Assembly (NCBI GenBank): GCA_945868575.1
Contig: CAMBMH010000005.1
Span: 1-57,455, forward strand
Length of the DNA stretch: 57,455 nucleotides
Direction: 5' to 3'
Source: Singulisphaera sp. GP187
GTDB lineage: Bacteria > Planctomycetota > Planctomycetia > Gemmatales > Gemmataceae
Within the stretch, counting starts at the first letter, position 1; each line of letters begins with the position of its first letter. Of the stretch, positions 36,421 to 43,812 are shown in pieces. Both the position numbers and the translations under genes were made by a program. The notes under the pieces were generated by a model. The model was given only the letters and a program-made list of their open reading frames with translations, had not been told where the DNA came from and did no database searches.

Positions 36421-36461
36421 GGCTTTTGTGGATGTTTTTTGTAGAGATCGCTTGGTGCCAT

Positions 36462-38156
36462 CTATTCCTTGTTTCCAAGCGCCGTACCCAGACGCTTGAG
36501 GGCCGGACTGAAATCGTCCGCGCCAAGATGAACATGAACCAGGCTGAATTGCCCACGGGTGGCCAGGGCCTCGCTGATGGCGGATTCGAGTTCGCCTTCG
36601 GTTCGGACTTCAAATCCCTTGCCTCCCTGGAGGACCTCGGGGAGTTTGTGAAAGTTCCAGTCCTGAATGTCGTTGAATTTTCCTTCAAGGATGAAGCGTT
36701 CGGTCAGATATCCCTTGTTGTTGAAGAGGATCACAATCGGATCGAGTCCGCGGCGCACGGCAGTGGACAGCTCGAAACCGGTCATTTGAAACGCGCCATC
36801 GCCTACAAGGACGATTGGTCGTGTCCCGGGACGGGCGGTTTGGACCCCGATTGCCGCGGGAACTGCCCAACCGAGTGTCGCATAAAACGCCGATCCTAAA
36901 AATTCCGATCCCTTGTGGACCGAAAGGTCGACCGCTCCGAACATCGCATCACCTGGGTCTGCCACGACCGCGTGATTGTCCCCCAGAATCGAATTGATCT
37001 TCTGGAAAAGCCGCGCGACTTTGACAGGAGTTTGAGGATCTTTTACTTGCCAAGGGGCATGAATTGGGTTGTCCATGACCGGAACGGAGCGTTTGAAGGT
37101 TGGAAGGGAGCATCCCGCCAACCCTTCCACAAAATCGAGGAGCTGGACATTCTGGTAGGAGTGGTGGCGAATACGAACCTGGTTGTTGGTGATGCTGATC
37201 GTTTTTTCGGGTGGCATGTGGTGCGTGAAAATGCCAGTGTCCAGATCGGTTAGTGGCACACCCAATAGGAGGATCTGGTCCGATTCCTCTATGAATTTTG
37301 TGGTTTCCGGGCGCCCCATCCCGCCCAGATAGGTTCCCACATAGAGCGGATGTCTTTCGGGAACGACGGACTTGCTTAAAAGGGTCGAGGCGATGGGAAG
37401 ATTGTGCTTTTCCGCGAGAGCAAGCACTTTGGCCTCAAGGTTGTGGCGATGGACCTCAATTCCCGCCACAAGGACGGGGCGGGCACTGCGGCCCAAAAGC
37501 CAGGAAGCCTCTCCGATTGCCTCGGCCAATTCATCGGGATCACTTTTCGGAGTTTCATCGTAAAGTTGTGGCCATGGGCGGATAACCATGTCCACTTTGT
37601 CCCGTGGAATTTCGATATAGACAGGCTGTTTTGTGCGCAAACAAGTCGCCAGTACCCGGTCGATTTCGCGAGCGGCCGTCAATGGATCATCAAGGACACA
37701 GCTTGCGGCCGTGATCTGGTCGAAGACCCGCTTTTGGGTTCCCGCATCTCCCACCATGTGATGAAGGAGCCCATGACGAAGGCGTTCCCGCACGCCGGGC
37801 GCGCCACTGATCAGCACAACGGGGGACTTTTCGGCAAAGGCTCCAGCGATGGCGTTGGCCAGGCTGAATCCCCCTACCGCGTAAGTAACACAAGCCACAC
37901 CAAGCCCGCGCATGCGGGCATAGGCATCCGCCGCATAACCCGCGCACAGCTCGTTTGTGGTACCGACCAGCTCAAGAGGGCTGGCTTCTACCTGTTTCAT
38001 AAATCCAAGAACATAATCTCCGGGAATTCCAAAAATATGCCCCACACCCAAATCCACCAGGCGCTGGATCAGATGAGCGCCTACGGTTGTCTCCCCAGGA
38101 ATTCCCGCAGGGGGCAAAATCAGATCGTTGGACAAAGCCTTTGGGGAATGATCCAT
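36462..38156 (-). CDS. Pyruvate/indolepyruvate decarboxylase (TPP-dependent 2-ketoacid decarboxylase)
   Basis: A 564-residue TPP enzyme, the size of Zymomonas PDC (568). It matches the 2-ketoacid decarboxylases rather than acetolactate synthases: GDYVLGF (D47), NELCAGYAADAYAR (E69), the paired histidines H132-H133 in GLLHHMVG, and the TPP-binding VGDGAFQMTGFELSTAVRRGLDPIVILFNNKGYLTER with the catalytic-type Glu after GYLT. It should convert pyruvate or an aromatic/branched 2-keto acid to an aldehyde; the substrate cannot be fixed. The start is ATG 38156 with GAGGTGCGTT upstream; the open frame further upstream is not protein-like. Monocistronic, with a 278-base gap to the DUF1552 gene. Confidence 0.92.
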   Translation of the reverse strand: MDHSPKALSNDLILPPAGIPGETTVGAHLIQRLVDLGVGHIFGIPGDYVLGFMKQVEASPLELVGTTNELCAGYAADAYARMRGLGVACVTYAVGGFSLANAIAGAFAEKSPVVLISGAPGVRERLRHGLLHHMVGDAGTQKRVFDQITAASCVLDDPLTAAREIDRVLATCLRTKQPVYIEIPRDKVDMVIRPWPQLYDETPKSDPDELAEAIGEASWLLGRSARPVLVAGIEVHRHNLEAKVLALAEKHNLPIASTLLSKSVVPERHPLYVGTYLGGMGRPETTKFIEESDQILLLGVPLTDLDTGIFTHHMPPEKTISITNNQVRIRHHSYQNVQLLDFVEGLAGCSLPTFKRSVPVMDNPIHAPWQVKDPQTPVKVARLFQKINSILGDNHAVVADPGDAMFGAVDLSVHKGSEFLGSAFYATLGWAVPAAIGVQTARPGTRPIVLVGDGAFQMTGFELSTAVRRGLDPIVILFNNKGYLTERFILEGKFNDIQDWNFHKLPEVLQGGKGFEVRTEGELESAISEALATRGQFSLVHVHLGADDFSPALKRLGTALGNKE

Positions 38157-38351
38157 AACGCACCTCTGGTCAAGCATGAGAGGGGTGGCCTCACTTGCGA
38201 CAATAGCACCAATAACAATAGTATTACGCTGGTTTATGAGAGTGGGATTGCAGAATCGGGTGGGGGGCACTTTTTTTCGTATTGAGCGCGTGAAATCAAG
38301 TCGAAAGTTGGGAGCCCAGCCCGACAGAAACAATCGATATCTGCATGAAAA

Positions 38352-38375
38352 AAGGACCGGAATCTTCCGGTCCTT
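38352..38375 (-). terminator. Terminator of the DUF1552 gene
   Basis: AAGGACCGGAA (38352-38362) and TTCCGGTCCTT (38365-38375) form a perfect 11-bp stem. Reading on the minus strand it is followed by a run of T. It lies 60 bases past the 38435 stop. Confidence 0.9.
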
Positions 38376-38434
38376 CAAAGGTTGACACAAAAAATACAAG
38401 GTTGAACGGGCAGCGGGGAATTCCCTCAACCCAA

Positions 38435-39766
38435 TCAGGTCAGGCTCAAAACCCCCTTGGTGCAATGGTCAGGATTGCCGAATTTGTCGATTCGGTGACC
38501 GAAACTGTGAGCCAGGCTGAGCAGAAGGCGATTGTGAGGTACCTTGGGGAACTTCATCGCTTTGCCTGTTTTGTAGCCCAGACCACCACCGACAAGGATG
38601 AAGGGGATGTTGTCGAGCGTGTGGCTGTTCCCCTGACCCAGTTCGTTGGTCCATACGATGGTGGTGTGATCGAGCATGGATCCCGAGGCGCCCGGTTCCG
38701 GCGTTTCTGCAAGCCGCTTGGCCAGGTGGGCGACCTGCTCGGCATACCACTTGTTGATTTTGGTCAGCTTTTCCTGGGCGGGTTCGTTACTGTTGGGTTC
38801 GTGGGAAAGCTCGTGGTGCCCTTCGTTGATCCCCAGCCATTTCATGCGGGGCATGCCCACCGAGTTGGTGATCTGGAAGGTCGCGATACGGTTGAAGTCT
38901 GCTTTGAACGCGGCGACCATCAATTCGATCTGCATCTTCGCGAGTTTGGGGATGTTGTCGTTGTCTTCGCGAATTCCGGGCTCGAGGAGAGGAACCGGGT
39001 GGTTTTGGGCGGTGGTCCGTGAATCCCGGATCTCCTGTTCCATTTCGCGGACAAAAGCCTGGTGGTCCTGGAGGAGTTTGCGGTCCTCGGAGCCGACGGT
39101 CTTTTCCACCTTGGCCAGGTCATCCCGAACGGTGTCCAGGATGCTCCCGAGCATTTCACGGTCGCGCGATTTGCCATAGAGCTTGGCGAACATCTGGTAT
39201 GGGTCATCGACGGGAGAAATCGGCTTGTTGGGGCCGGAGTAGACCATGCGGGTCCAGGTGTCGGCGCGCTTGGGGACCAGAACCCCATATTCGAGGGATC
39301 CGAACCGGGTGCGGGTGGCGGGATCCTTTGCGAGGAAGTTTTTGATCTCCTGGTCGATGGAGATGCCACTGGCCCAACCGGCGGGGGTGTCCGAGCCCCC
39401 TTGGATGTTCCCCGGAAATAGCTCAATCCCGGTCAACAGGCACCCCATGCCTCGCATGTGGTTGTCGCCGTCGCCTCGGACCTTGTCGCAGACCCCGTGG
39501 AGGGTGAGCAGCTTGTCCTTGAACGGGTCGAGGGGCTTGAGGATTTCCTTGAGGGCGATGGCTTTTTCGCCTGTGAAGGATCCGGCTTCGTCTGGCCAGA
39601 AGTTCTTGGGAACAATGCCGTTGGGGCTAAACACCACCACCAGACGCTGTTTGGGCTTGGCGGTGTTGGCGAAGCCAAGGCCTGGCAGGTTGAGCAGGAA
39701 AGGTAATGCCGAAGCCTTGAGCCCCATGTCCTTGAGAAATGCACGGCGGCTGGTGTTACGACTCAT
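38435..39766 (-). CDS. DUF1552 Tat-exported protein
   Basis: A 443-residue DUF1552 protein with a canonical twin-arginine leader ([29 protein letters not shown]). Core blocks are [64 protein letters not shown] and [10 protein letters not shown]...[24 protein letters not shown]...[26 protein letters not shown]. In most planctomycete genomes this gene follows a PSCyt/DUF1587-DUF1592-type gene; here it stands alone between a hairpin and the 39875 gene. The role in the periplasm is unknown, by analogy with DUF1501 a hydrolase-like fold. Confidence 0.92.
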   Translation of the reverse strand: MSRNTSRRAFLKDMGLKASALPFLLNLPGLGFANTAKPKQRLVVVFSPNGIVPKNFWPDEAGSFTGEKAIALKEILKPLDPFKDKLLTLHGVCDKVRGDGDNHMRGMGCLLTGIELFPGNIQGGSDTPAGWASGISIDQEIKNFLAKDPATRTRFGSLEYGVLVPKRADTWTRMVYSGPNKPISPVDDPYQMFAKLYGKSRDREMLGSILDTVRDDLAKVEKTVGSEDRKLLQDHQAFVREMEQEIRDSRTTAQNHPVPLLEPGIREDNDNIPKLAKMQIELMVAAFKADFNRIATFQITNSVGMPRMKWLGINEGHHELSHEPNSNEPAQEKLTKINKWYAEQVAHLAKRLAETPEPGASGSMLDHTTIVWTNELGQGNSHTLDNIPFILVGGGLGYKTGKAMKFPKVPHNRLLLSLAHSFGHRIDKFGNPDHCTKGVLSLT

Positions 39767-39874
39767 GGACAGGCTCCAAACCGGTGGGGTAGGCTAGGCG
39801 GGGGCGCATGTGGTGAATGCTCCCTTTATTCTAGCCTCTTTTATCGGTTTGGGCCCAGATCCCTATCGAGGAAA

Positions 39875-41506
39875 TCAGATTCCCCGGAGTGCTGGAAGGG
39901 TTGGTGCGTCCGAAAAGAGCTCCTTGCCCGTCAGCTGCGGTTTGGCAAAAGTCCCATGACAACTTGGGCATTCGGCCAGGTTGCAGGGGCGTTTGGCTTT
40001 GCAGTTGGGGCATCCGACCAAAGGAGGCCATGCCCGGTGGAAGCGGTAGCCAAGCCAACCGGCCAGGCCAAAGACAATGATCAAAAGGCTCCAAAGGGGA
40101 GTGGTCCAAAGGCTATCTCCAAATTGGCGTTGGCGCTTGGCCATTAGGACAATCAGGAAAAGATTGAACAACCCACCCGCAAGGATCCAGGGGAAGATAT
40201 CTGGCTTGGGAAATTGGAATGGTTCTGGTTCAAGAAAGGGAATGAAACCATATAGAGGATTCGAAAAACATTGAAAAAAGGAGGGGCCATTTTCATTCTT
40301 GTAATGAAAGGCCTTTATCGGCTCGGTCGAAAGAGTCGCTTCCTTGTCCACTTTTCCATCGGGAGTAAAGTGTTTGAGGATCTGATGGATTTTGCCATCG
40401 GCGCTCAGGAGTTTTGGGTCAATGAGTTGCCTACGCTCCGGGCAGGCAAACGCGGGGGAATCGGTCGTATAGGTTAGAGAAAGACCATTTTTTGGATCCC
40501 CAAAAATACAATAAGATTTGGGCCAACCTTCTTTTGGGGCAAAAGCCTTGCCCCGAACAGCACCTTGGTGATCCAGAAGCCCGATTTCGTTTTTGGATTG
40601 AACAAACAACATGTAGCCCACGCCTGTTTGGATCGTGGTGCCTCCTTGATTTTTTTCAATCATTGGGCCAGGAATGAGTTTGATTTGAACATTACCTTCG
40701 GTTTTTGCGAATTTCCGGATGGTTCTTTGGACAATATTGATCTCCTGAATGGATCCGGGAGTGGAAAACCATACATTTCCATCCCACGAATACTCGTTGG
40801 GATAGGCATCTCTTCTTAAGCCGGGATAGCCCAATATTTGTTCGTAACTAAAGTTGTTCATCCAAAATGCAGCCAGGGAGGTGGGACCATAATGACTAAG
40901 GACAATGCGCTCGGAAGGAGAGGGTTTGTTTATTTGATGTCCTTTGGAACCAAAATATCCCAAAGGTTTTCCGGATACGGCTTCAAATCCCTCCAACCAT
41001 GCGGTTGGTTGGCGGCCATTTTGTACCATCAGATACCAAAATTCCCTGATAGGATTCCCTACAGCGACTTTACCGGCAATTTCCGAAGAAGGAATATAGA
41101 TCAATCTTTCATCGGAAAAAGGGATCAGGCTATCCCTGTTTGAATCGGGAAACAAAACTGTTTCTGAATTTTCCGCAGATTTGCCACAAAAAATATAGTT
41201 TTGGACAAGGGTTTTTGAAATATCCACTGTTTTTCCCTTGTCATTTATCCATCCGTGCTCCCAATTTGTAATGTGGGTTTTTGGGTCGCCCTCTTTTTTT
41301 AGGGTTTCCCATATCGGCATTCCTTCACGGGTTAATTCCAGCCTGGGGGCCCAAAGAGTTTGCGGACCCCGGTCAAGAGGTAAGGGATGAAGGCTCTCAT
41401 CGGTTCTGGGTGATTCGATTGCGCTAAAGCCAAAGTACAACAAAAAATAAAAGGTAAGGGAAAGAAGAAGCGATGATATAAAGCGGACAGAAGGAAAAGA
41501 ATTCAT
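39875..41506 (-). CDS. Membrane protein with periplasmic domain and C-terminal zinc ribbon, ABC-operon partner
   Basis: A 543-residue protein. It has one N-terminal span (about 9-28), a large extracytoplasmic domain (about 30-430) without recognised family but with blade-like repeats (IPSSEIAGKVAVGNPIREFWYLMVQNG; GVGYMLFVQSKNEIGLLDHQGAVRGKAF), two further spans (about 437-457, 470-490) and a cytoplasmic treble-clef/zinc ribbon CPNC-KAKRPCNLAE-CPSC. The ribosome-binding site GGAGATTGCATT is strong. It starts 29 bases after the ABC permease gene and is the last gene of the GntR-ABC operon, so it probably works with that transporter. Base composition is more AT-rich than its neighbours, which may indicate recent acquisition. 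Confidence 0.75.
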   Translation of the reverse strand: MNSFPSVRFISSLLLSLTFYFLLYFGFSAIESPRTDESLHPLPLDRGPQTLWAPRLELTREGMPIWETLKKEGDPKTHITNWEHGWINDKGKTVDISKTLVQNYIFCGKSAENSETVLFPDSNRDSLIPFSDERLIYIPSSEIAGKVAVGNPIREFWYLMVQNGRQPTAWLEGFEAVSGKPLGYFGSKGHQINKPSPSERIVLSHYGPTSLAAFWMNNFSYEQILGYPGLRRDAYPNEYSWDGNVWFSTPGSIQEINIVQRTIRKFAKTEGNVQIKLIPGPMIEKNQGGTTIQTGVGYMLFVQSKNEIGLLDHQGAVRGKAFAPKEGWPKSYCIFGDPKNGLSLTYTTDSPAFACPERRQLIDPKLLSADGKIHQILKHFTPDGKVDKEATLSTEPIKAFHYKNENGPSFFQCFSNPLYGFIPFLEPEPFQFPKPDIFPWILAGGLFNLFLIVLMAKRQRQFGDSLWTTPLWSLLIIVFGLAGWLGYRFHRAWPPLVGCPNCKAKRPCNLAECPSCHGTFAKPQLTGKELFSDAPTLPALRGI

Positions 41507-41535
41507 AATGCAATCTCCTTGGTCTGGATAGCAAT

Positions 41536-42294
41536 TTATGCTTCAATTGATTGATTTTTAATTTGAAAATAAAAAATAGAAATAGCAACAATGGACAATG
41601 GTGCAATAAAAAATGAACCAGTTGATAGGTCTGGCGTGTTTGAGTAATATTTTTCGCGACTTAAAAATGAATAAAAATTAATCATTATAAGGCATGAGAA
41701 TAATACTATGATGACACCTCCCATTAGCGGGAACAAGCGTGTTCCAAGCCAGTGAACCCTGCGAATGCCGCAATAAAGGGCGCCCATATATAGGACCGCC
41801 CCTAGGGGAAGCCATTGGCAGGCTCTCCAGACAATCCACCACTCCAGAGGGTAGGGAACCCGGCCGGGAATACTGGAGTACAACAAGCCGGCTCCCACAA
41901 GAATGAAAACTGTGGCAAGCCAAACCCCCAAACCGACAAAAATTTTGGAGTGGAGGATTTCGGTTCTGGTAACAGGCAGGGAAAGAAGGAATTGCCATCT
42001 TCCCGCGCGATTCTCATGTAATCCCTGGGTGAACCCAAGAATCAAAGCCAGGGCACAAGTTGCAAACGAAACAGGTTTGATGTAACCATTCTGGGCAAAG
42101 GGAGGTTGGGCACCAATATCCGTTTCCCGGATGATGTCTTGTGGAATTCCGGTTTCATGGCCCAAAAGGTACATGATTTTGCCAGTGGGTGTGAAACCAA
42201 AAAGGGATGTGACGAGGATAAAAATCGCCACGCCTGCGATGGCCAACACATACCTTAAGTCATGCAATTCCTTGAGTATCAGGGTCCTATTCAT
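41536..42294 (-). CDS. ABC-2 type transporter permease
   Basis: A 252-residue integral membrane protein with six predicted spans (about 15-35, 78-98, 125-145, 158-180, 190-212, 225-245). The ABC-2 pattern of a first span, a large periplasmic loop and the coupling segment HENRAGRWQFLLSLPVTRTEILHSKIFVG is clear (gene-family hallmark LLSLPVTRxExLxxK). It begins inside the end of the ATPase gene (eight-base overlap) with GGGAGGAGAATC before the ATG. Substrate unknown; neighbours suggest an envelope stress or antibiotic-type exporter as in the YtrABCDEF group. Confidence 0.88.
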   Translation of the reverse strand: MNRTLILKELHDLRYVLAIAGVAIFILVTSLFGFTPTGKIMYLLGHETGIPQDIIRETDIGAQPPFAQNGYIKPVSFATCALALILGFTQGLHENRAGRWQFLLSLPVTRTEILHSKIFVGLGVWLATVFILVGAGLLYSSIPGRVPYPLEWWIVWRACQWLPLGAVLYMGALYCGIRRVHWLGTRLFPLMGGVIIVLFSCLIMINFYSFLSREKYYSNTPDLSTGSFFIAPLSIVAISIFYFQIKNQSIEA

Positions 42295-43252
42295 GATTCT
42301 CCTCCCAGAGGGGCAGGGGATTGCGATTGGTTCGGGTGTATTCGATGAACGCATCCTCAAGGGATAGTTCCACCAGGTCGATCCGCTTGGGTTCAAGCGC
42401 TTCGACCGCGCGGCGCTGGAGGTCCCCATAGCCGACAAACACCAGATCCCGGCGTTTGCCCACCTGCCATTGCTGGACCAGCCCCGGGCAGCCGTTCCAC
42501 GGTGGTGGATCCTGGTCAAATTCGACCACGACCTTGCGTACCTGATTGCGAAAAGTGTCCAGGGGGCAATCGACCCGGAGGACGCCATCGACCATGATCC
42601 CGATCCGGTCGGCGGTCCGGTCAATGTCATCGAGCATATGGGAGCTGAAAAGGATGGTCCTTCCCCGGCGATTGATCATGTGCACAAGCGATTCGATGAA
42701 ATCGCGGCGAACCCCCGGATCGAGGCCAAGGGTGGGATCATCAAGAATGAATACATCCGGGTCCCCACCCAAAGTGAGCACCAGCGCGACTTGTGCCCGT
42801 TGTCCCCGGGAAAGGCGGCTGATCTTCGACGAAATGGATAGGCCAAAATGCTGGAGCACCCGGCCCACCAGATCCTCATCCCATTTGGGGTGTAGGTTTT
42901 TGACGAAACGGATCGATTGGCCAATGGTCCAGTGATCATAAAGCGGGTGATTTTCCGCCATGTAGCCAATCTTTGCCTTCAATGAAACAGGGAGATTTTG
43001 CGAATCCACGCCAAGGATCGAAGAGCTTCCCAGATCGGGGCCAATCATCCCCATAAGCATTTTCACCAGGGTCGATTTCCCGGCACCGTTTCGGCCCAAT
43101 AGACCATAGACGGTTCCCGTTTCGACCGAAAGTGAGACATCAAAGACCGCTGGTTTAGTACTAAAGGTTTTCCAGAGGCCAAGGGTTTTAATAGCTGGAG
43201 TGTTTGGGGCCGGAGGTATTGGGGCCGGAGGTATTGGGGCTGTTGTGGTCAT
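42287..43252 (-). CDS. ABC transporter ATP-binding protein
   Basis: A 321-residue ATPase. After a Pro/Ala-rich N-terminus come Walker A GRNGAGKST, a Q-loop region (AENHPLYDHWTIGQ), the signature LSRGQRAQVAL (LSGGQ variant), Walker B VFILDDPTLGLDP and the switch histidine in LFSSHMLDD. The C-terminal 80 residues are the usual DrrA-type extension. The start ATG 43252 overlaps the GntR stop (ATGA). It has a tandem 15-base repeat in its first codons (43206-43235). Part of the GntR-ATPase-permease operon. Confidence 0.92.
   Translation of the reverse strand: MTTTAPIPPAPIPPAPNTPAIKTLGLWKTFSTKPAVFDVSLSVETGTVYGLLGRNGAGKSTLVKMLMGMIGPDLGSSSILGVDSQNLPVSLKAKIGYMAENHPLYDHWTIGQSIRFVKNLHPKWDEDLVGRVLQHFGLSISSKISRLSRGQRAQVALVLTLGGDPDVFILDDPTLGLDPGVRRDFIESLVHMINRRGRTILFSSHMLDDIDRTADRIGIMVDGVLRVDCPLDTFRNQVRKVVVEFDQDPPPWNGCPGLVQQWQVGKRRDLVFVGYGDLQRRAVEALEPKRIDLVELSLEDAFIEYTRTNRNPLPLWEENHE
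43206..43240. repeat. Tandem 15-bp repeat in the ATPase N-terminus
   Basis: GGGGCCGGAGGTATT occurs twice in tandem (43206-43220, 43221-43235) plus a partial copy, encoding PIPPAPIPPAP. Replication slippage could vary the number of Pro/Ala units without breaking the frame. Confidence 0.7.
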
Positions 43253-43647
43253 GATTGGGCATCCCCCTTCCACTGGAATCCGTTCAGGCGGGATTTGACC
43301 ATGTCGAGTGTTTCCTCCGAGGAGAAGCCGTTATTGACGGCTTCGGTTAGCCAGGCGTCCAGTGCCTCAAGCAGTTTGCGTTTGCGTGCCGATTTGGTGG
43401 TGTCGATGCGGCTACCCGCGACAAAATAACCCAGTCCATGGCGACTGACGAGAAGCCCTTCGCGTTCGAGTTCGCTTAGGGCTCGAATGATGGTGTTGGG
43501 ATTGACCACAAGGTCCCGGGCCAGGGCGCGAATCGAGGGTAGCCTCTCCTCCTGCTCCAGTTCGCCTCGGGCGATCGCCTCGCGCACCTGTCGAACCAAT
43601 TGCTCGTAGATCGGCGTCCGGGAACCGCTGTCCAACTGAAAACGCAT
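43249..43647 (-). CDS. GntR-family (YtrA subfamily) transcriptional repressor
   Basis: A 132-residue regulator with the GntR winged helix (IYEQLVRQVREAIARGELEQEERLPSIRALARDLVVNPNTIIRALSELEREGLLVSRHGLGYFVAG) and a short 50-residue tail, the pattern of the YtrA subfamily that lacks a ligand-binding domain and usually controls an adjacent ABC transporter. Its stop overlaps the ATPase start. The palindromic site at 43662-43686 directly before its start is the expected autoregulatory operator. Confidence 0.92.
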   Translation of the reverse strand: MRFQLDSGSRTPIYEQLVRQVREAIARGELEQEERLPSIRALARDLVVNPNTIIRALSELEREGLLVSRHGLGYFVAGSRIDTTKSARKRKLLEALDAWLTEAVNNGFSSEETLDMVKSRLNGFQWKGDAQS

Positions 43648-43661
43648 CCGTGTGCTCTCTA

Positions 43662-43703
43662 ACTGTTCTATGTGTTATAGTACAGTGGTCTTGTGTGTGT
43701 CAA
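43662..43703 (-). promoter_or_regulatory. Promoter and operator of the GntR-ABC operon
   Basis: On the minus strand TTGACA (43698-43703) and TATAAC (43674-43679) are spaced by 18 bases. An inverted repeat, ACTGTTCTAT (43662-43671) and ATAGTACAGT (43677-43686) around GTGTT, matches at nine of ten positions and overlaps the -10 box. Position and symmetry fit a YtrA/GntR repressor operator. Confidence 0.8.
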
Positions 43704-43812
43704 TGTCCAAAATGCAATGGAGTGCAAAATTCCCGATTGGGTTGCCAACGGATTTTCCGCGCAGCGATTGGTTTTTGGGAGCGCTCGATAATAAAGAGAC
43801 GGTGAAGGGGTA

